DNA of 64,000 nucleotides, taken from positions 1,955,224 through 2,019,223 of the forward strand of contig NZ_JAXMNY010000001.1 in the NCBI RefSeq assembly GCF_034670185.1, read 5' to 3'. Of the stretch, positions 1 through 8,420 are shown one piece after another. Origin of the DNA: Nisaea sp. Lineage in GTDB: Bacteria; Pseudomonadota; Alphaproteobacteria; Thalassobaculales; Thalassobaculaceae. A program made the position numbers and the translations under genes. Position 1 is the first letter of the stretch. Every line of letters begins with the position of its first letter. The notes under the pieces are model-generated. The model was given only the letters and a program-made list of their open reading frames with translations. It searched no databases and was not told the DNA's origin.

Positions 1-3
1 CAG

Positions 4-1263
4 ATGGCGGATGAGCAAAAGCCGAGCCGGAGCGACGAACTCTCGAACATCCTCGCACCCGAGCACGTCACCGCGTTTGTCCGCGAGATCTCAGGTTACC
101 TGTCGTCAGGAACAGCATCCGTCGCTCACATCATGCCGCTGGCGTGGCGCATCGGACATCTCGCAATGGAGCCCCATGCACTCTGGGAGCTGTTCAGAGA
201 AAGTCACGACCAGCAGATCATTGTCATCCCCCCGGCAACGCGTGCCTACCACAGCGCGGGCGTCCGTGCCGTAATCGAGCCCTTTGTTACAATCGCCGAG
301 ACGACCAATAGACAAACCATGCTCATGGGCCACATGGATGCAGGAACTCTCAGTGTCGGCCCTCTAACCTGGTACCAGCGCGGTCCCGCCGGGCTGCTCG
401 ACGATTACATTAAACTCCTCAATAATGCCGGTCGGCAGCCGCGCCATTTCCCCATCCCGGAAAAAGTGTCATTCGCTGCGCAAGAATTCTGTGAACGGCG
501 TGGAATAGGAGAGCGCGACCGGATCGTCGTCCTCAATGTCCGCGACCGTAATTTCCTGCCTGACCAGGACGCACATTTCTATCGCACCGCAGATATTACA
601 ACTTACGAGCCAGCGGTACGGTATCTGCTGGATCAGGGATATTGGGTCCTGCGCACCGGCCTGGCCGGTTCGGTCGAAGCACCATTCGCCCATCCCCGCT
701 ATCTCGATATCTGGAAGGAGCCGGACTATACGGACTTGCTGGATCCCGGCCTGATCGCGCGCGCGCGCTTTGGTGTCACCTGCTCATCAGGCCCGGAAGC
801 GGTATTTCGCATCCTTGGCGTGCCACAACTCATGGCAAATGGTGTCTTGCAATCAGGCATGTGGATGAATCCTCAAGACAAGCTGGTTTTCAAGACCTAT
901 CATGCGATCAATGATGGCAAACCGGCGAGACTTCACTCTCTGCTGATGCAAGGCGTCGCTCTCTTTTCCGATGTAGAAAATGTTGCGAGGTGCGGGTTTA
1001 CGGTGAAGGACAACACCGCCGAAGAAATCCTGGAGGCTGTGATCGAGATGGACGCCTCACTTTCCAATGAACACCGTCCCGACGAAACCACCAATCAGCG
1101 TTTTCTGAAAATTGGTGCCGATTACCAGGCCTTCCTCGGCAACACCGGGCATCCGGCTGATCGCAGATCGGTTGTTCGCCGCCAAACCCAATACGGCTAC
1201 GCTCTTCCCTGGACACAACTTGCAGACAGTTATGTAAGTTCCCATCCGGAATTTCTCGAATAG
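4..1263 (+). CDS. Putative glycosyltransferase, TIGR04372-like (paralogue 1)
   Basis: A 419-residue soluble protein with the hallmarks of the TIGR04372 putative glycosyltransferases. These are GT-B-like enzymes thought to modify surface polysaccharide or other glycans. Visible motifs are WRIGHLAMEPHALW near residue 48, RIVVLNVRDRNF near 173 followed by TYEPAVRYLLDQGYWVLRTG, and CSSGPEAVFRILGVP near 260, which resembles the nucleotide-sugar pocket of the family. No signal peptide or membrane segment is seen. It is a close paralogue of the gene at 1528-2796: both end in QTQYGYALPW and share most motifs. The gene begins three bases inside the window, so its ribosome binding site and upstream neighbours cannot be judged. 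The substrate is unknown. The family call rests on remembered motifs and the function is inferred. Confidence 0.7.
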   Translation: MADEQKPSRSDELSNILAPEHVTAFVREISGYLSSGTASVAHIMPLAWRIGHLAMEPHALWELFRESHDQQIIVIPPATRAYHSAGVRAVIEPFVTIAETTNRQTMLMGHMDAGTLSVGPLTWYQRGPAGLLDDYIKLLNNAGRQPRHFPIPEKVSFAAQEFCERRGIGERDRIVVLNVRDRNFLPDQDAHFYRTADITTYEPAVRYLLDQGYWVLRTGLAGSVEAPFAHPRYLDIWKEPDYTDLLDPGLIARARFGVTCSSGPEAVFRILGVPQLMANGVLQSGMWMNPQDKLVFKTYHAINDGKPARLHSLLMQGVALFSDVENVARCGFTVKDNTAEEILEAVIEMDASLSNEHRPDETTNQRFLKIGADYQAFLGNTGHPADRRSVVRRQTQYGYALPWTQLADSYVSSHPEFLE

Positions 1264-1527
1264 ATACTGTGACTAGGATCAGCGCTCCGGAATTCGGCAA
1301 ATCATCCCCTAACGCTCAACTTAATCACTATCCCGGACTATCGCGGTCACTCGCAATAATCGCATGTTTGGATTATCTGTTTGCCTTTTGCGTTTGCCCC
1401 GCGCGCGGGGCTGCGTTAATCCGGATTGGGATCAGGTTTTGGAGAGTAAGTCAGACGCATGAGCATTTACATAACGGGTGCGGGTGGATTCACACGCTCC
1501 ACTCCATTTTATTATGAGCGCTGAGCA

Positions 1528-2796
1528 ATGTCAGATTCCGCCGGTCCATATCGCCTCAGCGAAGAAGAACTCAAGAACGTTTTTGCCCCCGAGCGCGTCA
1601 CCCGGTTGATCCAAAGCCTCGCGCCCTATCTTGCACAGGAAGGGCAGACAGCTCTCCACATCCTGCCGCTCGCATGGCGCATCGGGCACTTTGCAATGGA
1701 GCCGCACGCTTTCTGGGAACTTTACGGGGAAGAGCACGCCAGATTGGTGCTCCTGATACCGCACCGCTCCATCGCCCAGCATAGCCTCGGCCTCAGATCA
1801 ATCCTCGAGAAAATCTTCGAACTCGCGGAGACAACGGACGGCGACTTGCTACTAATGGGGCACATAGGGGCCAGCATTACACGGGCTGGCAAGCTTACAT
1901 GGCATCAACGCGGAACCACTGGACTGATCGACGACTATATCAAAGTCTTGAAAACCCCCGGGCGGCGCCCGCGTCACTTCCCAGTGAGCCAAGACGTGAC
2001 GGCCGCAACAAATGATTTCCTGACATCGCTTGGCATCTCGCCTTCCGACCGGATCGTCGTCCTTAATGTCCGCGATCTGAATTTTCTGCCCGACTTGAAA
2101 GTGCACGCCTTTCGCGCGGCAAATATCGAAACCTATAAGCCGGCCGTCGAGCAACTCTTGGAAAACGGATACCGGATCCTGCGCATCGGCGTCCGCGATT
2201 CAATCCCGTTGACGTTGGAGCACCCGCACTATCATGAGGCCTGCAGGATCCCCGGATATTCGACCCTGCTTGATCCGGGAATCATCGCCCGCGCCCATTT
2301 TGGCATTACCTGTTCGTCTGGCCCGGAAGCCGTCTTCCGGATACTCGGAGTGCCGCAGCTCCAGGTGAACGGCGTCCTGCAATGCGGCATGTGGATGAAC
2401 GAGCGCGACAAGCTGCTCTTCAAGACATACCGGAAGACCGATAATGGTCGCGTGGCCAGCTACCGGGATTTGCTCGAAGCCCATGTAGCTGCTCGCCCCG
2501 CAACCGCCGAAGCCCTTGGCGAATGCGGGTTTTCCATTGAGGACAACACTGCTGAGGAAATACGCGCAGCGGTTGACGAAATGCACCGGACGCTCGACGG
2601 TGAGCATGTCGAAGATCAGACAGCTACGGCACGGTTTCTGGAAATCGGTGGCGACTATCACGCCTTGCTCGAAGCAGGTGGCGAACCAGTCGACCCATCA
2701 TCAATCTCTGCCAAGCAGACCCAATACGGCTACGCTCTCCCATGGACGCGGCTTGCTGACAGTTACCTGGAAACCCATCCGGACTTTCTTGAATGA
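1528..2796 (+). CDS. Putative glycosyltransferase, TIGR04372-like (paralogue 2)
   Basis: A 422-residue paralogue of the preceding gene, with WRIGHFAMEPHAFW near residue 50, RIVVLNVRDLNF near 175, CSSGPEAVFRILGVP near 262 and the shared C-terminal QTQYGYALPW. The two copies are separated by about 264 bases that show no convincing gene, so this copy may have its own promoter. Its stop codon overlaps the start of the EamA transporter in an ATGA junction, which implies translational coupling. The pair plus the exporter suggests a small surface-glycan or metabolite module, but no polysaccharide cluster is visible in the window. The acceptor and donor are unknown. Confidence 0.7.
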   Translation: MSDSAGPYRLSEEELKNVFAPERVTRLIQSLAPYLAQEGQTALHILPLAWRIGHFAMEPHAFWELYGEEHARLVLLIPHRSIAQHSLGLRSILEKIFELAETTDGDLLLMGHIGASITRAGKLTWHQRGTTGLIDDYIKVLKTPGRRPRHFPVSQDVTAATNDFLTSLGISPSDRIVVLNVRDLNFLPDLKVHAFRAANIETYKPAVEQLLENGYRILRIGVRDSIPLTLEHPHYHEACRIPGYSTLLDPGIIARAHFGITCSSGPEAVFRILGVPQLQVNGVLQCGMWMNERDKLLFKTYRKTDNGRVASYRDLLEAHVAARPATAEALGECGFSIEDNTAEEIRAAVDEMHRTLDGEHVEDQTATARFLEIGGDYHALLEAGGEPVDPSSISAKQTQYGYALPWTRLADSYLETHPDFLE

Positions 2797-3671
2797 ACAA
2801 ACTTATACAGGTCGCCGCCCCGGTGATCTTTGTCGTGCTCTGGAGCTCGGCATTCATCGCCGCGAAATTCGGCCTGTCGCATGTCGAACCGCTCACCTTC
2901 ATGGCGAGCCGGTTCGGCCTTGTCACGGCGATCTTCATCACCATTGCCCTGATCACCGGCGCCCGCTGGCCGAAGACCGTGCGCGGCGTCTTCGACATCG
3001 CAGTCGTCGGCTTCTTTCTGCACGCGATTTATCTCTCCAGCATCTTCATCGCTATTCACAGCGGCATGCCTGCCGCGCTCGTCGCACTCGTCACCGGGCT
3101 CCAGCCCGTCCTGACGGCCATTGCGGCTGGCCTCTTTCTCGGCGAGCCGCCGACACGCCAGCAATGGTTGGGGTGCTTTGTCGGTTTCGCCGGTATGGCA
3201 CTGGTGCTGTCTGACCGGATGAGTGTCGACGGCGTCAGCATGACCGGCATCGGTCTCTCGATCCTGGCCCTTGCCTCGATCAGCATTGGGACGCTCTATC
3301 AGAAACGCTATGCGACCGACATGAACCTGATCACCGGTAGCGCCATCCAGTGCGCGACCGCTTTTATCGTGACCCTCACCGGTGCCGCGCTGTTCGAAAG
3401 CATGGTTCTGGTCCCGGCACCCGCCTTCATCGGCGCCTATCTCTGGCTCTCTCTCGTTGTGTCGCTCGGAGCCTATTCGCTGCTCATGACGCTGATCAAA
3501 CATGGCCAGGCCACGAAGGTCGCAAGCCTGTTCTATCTCGTGCCGCCGACGGCAGCCGTCATGGCATATGTCGCATTCGGGGAGGAAATAACGCCTGTTG
3601 CCGGAATCGGCATTCTGGTGACAGCGATCGGTGTTGCGCTGGTCGTGTTTCCCCAATCCGGGCGGCGTTGA
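2793..3671 (+). CDS. EamA/DMT-superfamily transporter
   Basis: A 292-residue inner-membrane protein with about ten hydrophobic helices arranged as two EamA repeats, the usual size for drug/metabolite transporters of the RhaT/EamA type. The N-terminus reads VIFVVLWSSAFIAAKFGL, the typical first helix, and the second repeat ends VAGIGILVTAIGVALVV. These proteins export amino acids, metabolites or drugs by proton exchange. The substrate cannot be read from sequence. It overlaps the upstream glycosyltransferase gene by four bases, so the two are probably co-translated. A short gap separates it from the convergent gene at 3703-4935. Confidence 0.85.
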   Translation: MNKLIQVAAPVIFVVLWSSAFIAAKFGLSHVEPLTFMASRFGLVTAIFITIALITGARWPKTVRGVFDIAVVGFFLHAIYLSSIFIAIHSGMPAALVALVTGLQPVLTAIAAGLFLGEPPTRQQWLGCFVGFAGMALVLSDRMSVDGVSMTGIGLSILALASISIGTLYQKRYATDMNLITGSAIQCATAFIVTLTGAALFESMVLVPAPAFIGAYLWLSLVVSLGAYSLLMTLIKHGQATKVASLFYLVPPTAAVMAYVAFGEEITPVAGIGILVTAIGVALVVFPQSGRR

Positions 3672-3702
3672 GTCGAAACGGCGCTGAAGCCTGCATTCAG
3701 GT

Positions 3703-4935
3703 TCAGGAAATCAGCCGACCCGCCTCTTCATCAGCATGTTTCTTCTGGCCTCTCTCGACCCGGCGCGCCAGCTCATTGTCCAACTCCTCGGTCGACCAGG
3801 AATGCATGGCCGCGACAATCTTCACGCGGGCGCGTTCGATACTCGCCTGACTGTCGAAACCGTCTTCCGGATGAAGTTCCCGATGCGGAATGATCGGCAG
3901 GAAATTCATGACATACGCAACGGCACGGTCACGGTTTTCAACACAGTCCGGCTTTTTGCAGTCCAGTGCATCGGCCTCTGTCCAGTACTCGATCAAGTCA
4001 TTCCAGCCATCAAGCGCAAAGGCCACATCGCGGCGCAGCTTGATGAGGTAGGACACATTCGTGTCCTGCTGGGAGAAGACATTGGCAAAACTTCCGAGGA
4101 GGGAATCCAGCGTCACGATCCGCTCATCCACGTAGCGGATGGTCTGATCCACGACTTCGAGCAAAACGTCCGCTGCCGCAGCATATTCTTCCGGCTTCTG
4201 CTCCATATAGGCCGCTACGGATTTCCGGAACTCCATCAGGTTGACGTGTTCCAGAAACAGGTGGCCGTTGGTGCGGTCCGCCTGAGTGCCTTTCACGGTT
4301 CCGAACGGTGTGATCAGGCCGACCAGTGGTTCCAGCCATTCCCGCACGTTGTCGATGCTCACACCGCTGCGCTGGGAGGCGAACAGGAAAACCCGGTCGA
4401 TCAGCATCTCAAGGTCGAAATGCGTCTTCGACTCTTCGGCGGTCATCAGATCGACCAGCGTTTTGGTATTAGCGCCTGCCATGACCGGGTCACCCCGTTC
4501 GATACCGCATTCCTTCATCAATTGGGCGATACAGGACATCCGGACAACTTCCTTGTCCTCGCTATCCTGCTGGGCCTGCTCGCGCGCCCTGGCTCTCTCT
4601 TCCGGATCGTCTGAATAGGCGGCATTCACCTTGTGAAGAAGCTCGCGCACCTGCAACGGGTCGATGCCATTCTTGCCGACAATTCCCGGAATACCTTCGT
4701 GCAGCTCCCTGTCCCGGTCTGACATCTGAACGAAATCAGGCAGGTCCTTCCAAGGCACCACCATCAACTCGCCACGCCGGCCACCGCCGAAACTCGGGAT
4801 CACCGCTTCGAGGATTCTGTCATTTCCGTGCTGATAAAGACGGGCGCGTGTATGGCGCAGGGAATCCCCCGACGTGAACGGGACACAGGTTCCGCGCCGT
4901 TCGAAGGTTTGCGCGACACTGATATTATTCGCCAT
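3703..4935 (-). CDS. Conserved hypothetical protein, 410 residues
   Basis: I do not recognise this protein. It is 410 residues, predicted soluble and acidic, with no signal peptide or membrane helix. The first ~60 residues look beta-rich (RILEAVIPSFGGGRRGELMV). The rest is strongly helical with many charged residues, including a Glu/Arg-rich stretch near 110-125. A CKKPDC motif lies in the last quarter. The ATG at 4935 is preceded by AGGA at about nine bases. Codon use and GC resemble its neighbours, so recent transfer is not suggested. It is convergent with the EamA gene and appears to be transcribed alone. Confidence 0.6.
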   Translation of the reverse strand: MANNISVAQTFERRGTCVPFTSGDSLRHTRARLYQHGNDRILEAVIPSFGGGRRGELMVVPWKDLPDFVQMSDRDRELHEGIPGIVGKNGIDPLQVRELLHKVNAAYSDDPEERARAREQAQQDSEDKEVVRMSCIAQLMKECGIERGDPVMAGANTKTLVDLMTAEESKTHFDLEMLIDRVFLFASQRSGVSIDNVREWLEPLVGLITPFGTVKGTQADRTNGHLFLEHVNLMEFRKSVAAYMEQKPEEYAAAADVLLEVVDQTIRYVDERIVTLDSLLGSFANVFSQQDTNVSYLIKLRRDVAFALDGWNDLIEYWTEADALDCKKPDCVENRDRAVAYVMNFLPIIPHRELHPEDGFDSQASIERARVKIVAAMHSWSTEELDNELARRVERGQKKHADEEAGRLIS

Positions 4936-5299
4936 ATGGCGGAATCCTAAAGCTTGCAGGTTGACTAATTAGCGCAAAAATCGGTGCTTTTTGCAAGATT
5001 TTCAAACTATGAAGCGGTTTGATGAAGCTCAGGTTTTCTTATAAAAAGCGGCAAAAATTATATGACTTAGAACCAGGCTTCGCCCGCGTTGGGATCTGCG
5101 CTCGCCAGCAGCCTCCACGCCAGAGACGAGCGTCGCTGTTGCCGATGCTCCGCACTTGCCCCCAGGTTTGTGAAACCTGTGAGATGGCTGGCGGCGAGCA
5201 GGTGATAGACGTTTTTGGCTGGAACCTGGCACCACTCCAGACCACCACCACGCCTAATGGCCAGCACGGCGGCAGGTGAAAACATGGCTTTGGATGAAA
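4936..5299. other. Intergenic region without a recognisable gene
   Basis: These 364 bases lie between the start of the hypothetical gene at 4935 and the 3' end of tRNA-Leu. The first ~130 bases are AT-rich (runs such as tttttgcaagatttt and ttataaaaagcggcaaaaattatat) and should hold the promoter of the leftward gene. The remaining part is GC-rich. The open frames that cross it are not convincing: the one on the minus strand simply translates the tRNA. Confidence 0.5.
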
Positions 5300-5386
5300 T
5301 GGTGCCCCCGGGGAGACTCGAACTCCCACTCCGTTGCCGGAAACAGATTTTGAATCTGCCGCGTCTACCGATTCCGCCACAGGGGC
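5300..5386 (-). tRNA. tRNA-Leu(CAA)
   Basis: An 87-nt class II tRNA on the minus strand. The acceptor GCCCCTG pairs with CGGGGGC, followed by discriminator A and an encoded CCA. The anticodon loop TTCAAAA gives anticodon CAA (leucine, UUG). A long variable arm and the T arm GGGAG-TTCGAGT-CTCCC are visible. It reads away from the YqaA-like gene. Confidence 0.95.
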
Positions 5387-5530
5387 CCCGCTTGGCGAGG
5401 AGCGCGCATAATAGCCAAAAGCAGGGGCCGGTCAATCCGCAACCGGCAGCTTGCACGGCAACCGCAACGACTGCTAAATCGTTCGTCGCGCCGGAAGGAA
5501 CCCGGCCCGATTTCCGGGACATCTGACAGC

Positions 5531-6112
5531 ATGCTGCAAGCGACCTACGAGCGATTGATGCGGGCCGCCTCGCACAAGCGGGCAAATTACTGGCTGGCGC
5601 TGATTTCCTTCATCGAAAGCTCGGTCTTCCCGATCCCACCGGACACCATGCTGATCCCGATGGTGCTGGCCGATCGGCGCAATGCCTGGCGCGCGGCGGG
5701 CATCTGCACCGTTGCGTCCGTCCTCGGCGGTATGCTGGGCTATGCTATCGGTGCCCTGCTCTATGAGGCTATCGGCCTGCCGCTGCTCGAATTCTACGGC
5801 TATGCGGAGAAGTTCGCTTCCTTCACCGATCAGTATAACGAATGGGGTGCCTGGATCGTGTTCGGTGCCGGGATCACGCCGTTTCCCTACAAGGTGATCA
5901 CCATTGCCAGCGGCGTGGCCCATCTCGACCTTGCGGTCTTCGTCATCGCCTCGGTTCTGGCTCGGGGCCTCCGGTTCTATCTCGTCGCCGCGCTGTGCTG
6001 GAAATTCGGGCCGGCCGTGCAGAAGACCATCGAGAAAAATCTCGGGCTCTGGACCACCGCCGCATTCCTGCTGCTGGTTGGCGGCTTCGCGCTGATCAAA
6101 TTCCTGGCCTGA
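5531..6112 (+). CDS. YqaA-family (DedA/VTT-type) membrane protein
   Basis: A 193-residue inner-membrane protein of the SNARE-associated/VTT (DedA-like) superfamily, closest in layout to YqaA. The early ESSVFPIPPDTMLIPMVL segment is the re-entrant loop signature (F/Y-P-x-P-x-D/E). A second loop GAGITPFPYKVITIASGV carries the matching motif. Four to five hydrophobic segments follow, ending in LLLVGGFALIKFLA. DedA-like proteins are linked to lipid-carrier flipping and membrane homeostasis. The exact role of YqaA is not settled. No strong Shine-Dalgarno precedes the ATG. It is convergent with mnmA. Confidence 0.85.
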   Translation: MLQATYERLMRAASHKRANYWLALISFIESSVFPIPPDTMLIPMVLADRRNAWRAAGICTVASVLGGMLGYAIGALLYEAIGLPLLEFYGYAEKFASFTDQYNEWGAWIVFGAGITPFPYKVITIASGVAHLDLAVFVIASVLARGLRFYLVAALCWKFGPAVQKTIEKNLGLWTTAAFLLLVGGFALIKFLA

Positions 6113-6136
6113 TACGCTTCCGGCTTCGCACCGGGG

Positions 6137-7315
6137 TCAGGCTGCGGCGGCAGCCTCTTCGGTGCCGGTGATCCAGCCGCCGCCAAGCACCCGTGTCGAG
6201 TCGCCGGGCGTGTAGAAGACAGCGGCCTGTCCGCGAGCAATGCCATGCTGCGGCGTATCGAGCTGGATGCGGCCGCGCCCTTCGCTGTCCGTATAGATCC
6301 GCGCCGTTGCCGGGCGGGTGGCGGAGCGCAGTTTCACCTCGACCGATATGCCGGCCTCTCCCGGCAGCGCATCACCGAGCCAGTTCAACTGATCCACATA
6401 GACAGTCTCGCGACCCAGCGCCTCACGCGGCCCAACGACCACCTTGCATGCCGCCGGATCGAGCCGGACGACATAGAGAGGGTCGGTATCGGGATTGCCG
6501 TCTTCATCGCGGCGACGGCCACCGATGCCGAGGCCTTTTCTCTGACCGATGGTGTAGTGGATAATGCCTTCATGGCGACCGAGCACGGTACCGTCGAGAT
6601 GCACGATCTCTCCGGGCTCCGCCGCACCCGGGCGCAGCTTCTCCACCAGTTCGGCATAACGCCCGTTCGGCACGAAGCAGATATCCTGGCTATCCGGCTT
6701 GTCCGCGATGGTGAGCCCGAAACGCCGGGCATGCGCGCGTGTTTCCTCTTTTTCCATGCCGCCGAGCGGGAAGCGCAGGAAGTCGAGCTGCTCACGCGTG
6801 GTGGCGAACAGAAAATAACTCTGATCCTTCTGAGGATCGATGGCGCGGTGCAGTTCCGCTCCGTTCGCTCCCTCAAGCCGGCGCACATAGTGACCGGTGC
6901 AAAGCACGTCGGCCCGCAGCTCCCTGGCGGTCGCAAGCAGATCGCGGAACTTGACGGTCTGATTGCAGCGCACGCAGGGGATCGGGGTTTCGCCACGCAA
7001 ATAGCTGTCGGCGAAATCGTCGATCACTTCCTGACGGAACCGGCTCTCGTAATCGAGCACATAATGCGGGAAGCCCAACGTATCGGCGACAGTGCGCGCA
7101 TCATGGATATCAAGCCCAGCACAGCAGGCGCCCTTCTTGGCCAGAGCCGCTCCGTGGTCATAGAGCTGCAGCGTGATGCCGACGACATCGTAGCCCTGCT
7201 CCGCCATAAGGGCCGCGGTCACGGAACTGTCGACACCGCCGGACATAGCGACGACGACCCGCGTGTCCTTTGGGGCCTTGGCGATACCGAGCGAGTTGAG
7301 CGTGTGTGCTGTCAT
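6137..7315 (-). CDS. mnmA: tRNA-specific 2-thiouridylase MnmA
   Basis: A 392-residue enzyme that thiolates U34 of the tRNAs for Lys, Glu and Gln, using ATP and sulfur relayed from a cysteine desulfurase. The PP-loop SGGVDSS sits at residues 25-31. The catalytic cysteine of PCVRCNQ is C117 and the partner in QDICFVPNG is C213, the expected pair for the persulfide mechanism. Length is normal, with a ~17-residue N-terminal lead before the PP-loop strand. It is the last gene of a minus-strand run that begins with an Rrf2 regulator and includes a cysteine desulfurase and a ferredoxin. The gap to tenA is 66 bases. That context supports co-regulated sulfur supply. Confidence 0.96.
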   Translation of the reverse strand: MTAHTLNSLGIAKAPKDTRVVVAMSGGVDSSVTAALMAEQGYDVVGITLQLYDHGAALAKKGACCAGLDIHDARTVADTLGFPHYVLDYESRFRQEVIDDFADSYLRGETPIPCVRCNQTVKFRDLLATARELRADVLCTGHYVRRLEGANGAELHRAIDPQKDQSYFLFATTREQLDFLRFPLGGMEKEETRAHARRFGLTIADKPDSQDICFVPNGRYAELVEKLRPGAAEPGEIVHLDGTVLGRHEGIIHYTIGQRKGLGIGGRRRDEDGNPDTDPLYVVRLDPAACKVVVGPREALGRETVYVDQLNWLGDALPGEAGISVEVKLRSATRPATARIYTDSEGRGRIQLDTPQHGIARGQAAVFYTPGDSTRVLGGGWITGTEEAAAAA

Positions 7316-7381
7316 AATGGGCGCAATATAGGAAAAGCGGCGGCGGAAACAAGCAAACTCAGCGCATGGCTGTATCCGCGC

Positions 7382-8068
7382 TCAGACGGCATTCAGGCCC
7401 ATCTGCCAGAAATCCCGCTCCAGCACGGTCGCCGCCTCGAATGTTTTGGCAAGGTCGGCGAACCGGTCTTCACCGCCGCGCCGGGCCGCGAGAGCGTCGA
7501 GATGGGCGGCCGCACCGCGTGCCACATCCTGATATTCCTCGCCCGCATACATCTCGATCCAGGCGAGATAAGGATTGCCGTCTCGCTTCGTCGCCGGGTC
7601 CGCCGCAAGATGGGCACCGATCACGCCATAGCCAACGACGCATGGCGCCAGCGCCACATGCAGGTCGAGCATGTCACCCGCCATGCCGCGCTCCAGCACA
7701 TAGCGTGTATAGGCCATACAGGCCGGGTCTTCCGGCAGCGCGGCCATCTCCGCTTCGGTCAGTCCCCACCCGGCGCAATATTTGACATGCAGGTCCATCT
7801 CCACATCGAGAATGCCGGAGATGACGGCGGAGGCTGCGCGCATGTCCTCAAGCCGGTCCGCCTTGTAGACCGCAAGGCCGTAGGCCCGGGCAAAATGGAT
7901 CAGGAACAGGTAATCCTGTCCCAGATAATGCTTGAACGCCGCTTCCGGCAATGTGCCGTCCGCCATGCCCGTGACGAAAGGATGTGCGGTATAGGCCTGC
8001 CACGCATCCGGCGCAGCGGCGATCAGCCGGCCAAGGAAGCCGCCCTCAGGAACAAGGATCTCGCTCAC
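7382..8068 (-). CDS. tenA: TenA-family aminopyrimidine aminohydrolase / thiaminase II
   Basis: A 228-residue all-helical protein of the TenA/THI-4 family, which salvages the pyrimidine moiety of degraded thiamine. The family nucleophile is the cysteine of LAPCVVGYGVIG (C143). The aromatic/acidic pocket is seen in YLGQDYLFL (residues 48-56), and the C-terminal ERDFWQMGL carries the catalytic glutamate region. The start overlaps the stop of the ferredoxin gene by four bases, so it is translationally coupled. Its presence between a ferredoxin and mnmA links thiamine salvage with sulfur trafficking. Some TenA proteins have divergent substrates, so the exact reaction is inferred. Confidence 0.88.
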   Translation of the reverse strand: MSEILVPEGGFLGRLIAAAPDAWQAYTAHPFVTGMADGTLPEAAFKHYLGQDYLFLIHFARAYGLAVYKADRLEDMRAASAVISGILDVEMDLHVKYCAGWGLTEAEMAALPEDPACMAYTRYVLERGMAGDMLDLHVALAPCVVGYGVIGAHLAADPATKRDGNPYLAWIEMYAGEEYQDVARGAAAHLDALAARRGGEDRFADLAKTFEAATVLERDFWQMGLNAV

Positions 8069-8376
8069 GCCGTGCCGTCCGGCGGCAGGGTCACGACCAG
8101 GCCGTCAAGTTCTTCCGTGATCCGGATCTGACAGCCGAGGCGGGACGTATCGACGATATTGAAGGCCAGATCGAGCATGTCTTCCTCGTCATCGCTCGGC
8201 GCCGGCACCTTCTCATACCATTCCGGAGCGACGTGGACATGGCAGGTCGCACAGGCGAGACATCCCTCGCAGGCGCCTTCGATATCGACATCGTTTTCGC
8301 GCGCAATCTGCAGCAGCGTGTATCCGAGCGGTGCATCGACTTCCTGACGGGTACCGTCACGGCCGATGAATGTCAT
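8065..8376 (-). CDS. Adrenodoxin-type [2Fe-2S] ferredoxin
   Basis: A 103-residue ferredoxin beginning MTFIGRDGTRQEVD. The ATG at 8376 is chosen because the upstream in-frame extension is low-complexity and homologues start here. Cluster ligands follow the C-x5-C-x2-C pattern in ACEGCLACATCHV (C36, C42, C45), with the distal ligand C82 in LGCQIRI. An extra cysteine at C39 is not part of the standard set. Such ferredoxins donate electrons during Fe-S cluster assembly. Placement directly after a cysteine desulfurase (44-base gap) fits an ISC-type Fdx role. Its stop overlaps the tenA start. Confidence 0.92.
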   Translation of the reverse strand: MTFIGRDGTRQEVDAPLGYTLLQIARENDVDIEGACEGCLACATCHVHVAPEWYEKVPAPSDDEEDMLDLAFNIVDTSRLGCQIRITEELDGLVVTLPPDGTA

Positions 8377-8420
8377 ACGGGGCAAATCACTCTCCGTTCG
8401 ATATCCGCTTATCCGGCGGA

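Noticed and set aside
1269..1517. 82-codon frame between the two glycosyltransferase paralogues
   Set aside because: No ribosome site, no family signature and cysteine-rich low-order sequence.
2516..3214. Frame across the end of the second glycosyltransferase and the EamA gene
   Set aside because: Arg-rich out-of-frame translation of two solid genes.
5039..5380. Minus-strand frame beginning MAESVDAADSKSVSG
   Set aside because: This is the translation of tRNA-Leu(CAA), a familiar false gene.
6245..8131. 628-codon open frame on the plus strand opposite mnmA and tenA
   Set aside because: It is antisense to two well-supported enzymes, has no domain signature and no ribosome site; long reverse-frame openings are common in GC-rich DNA.
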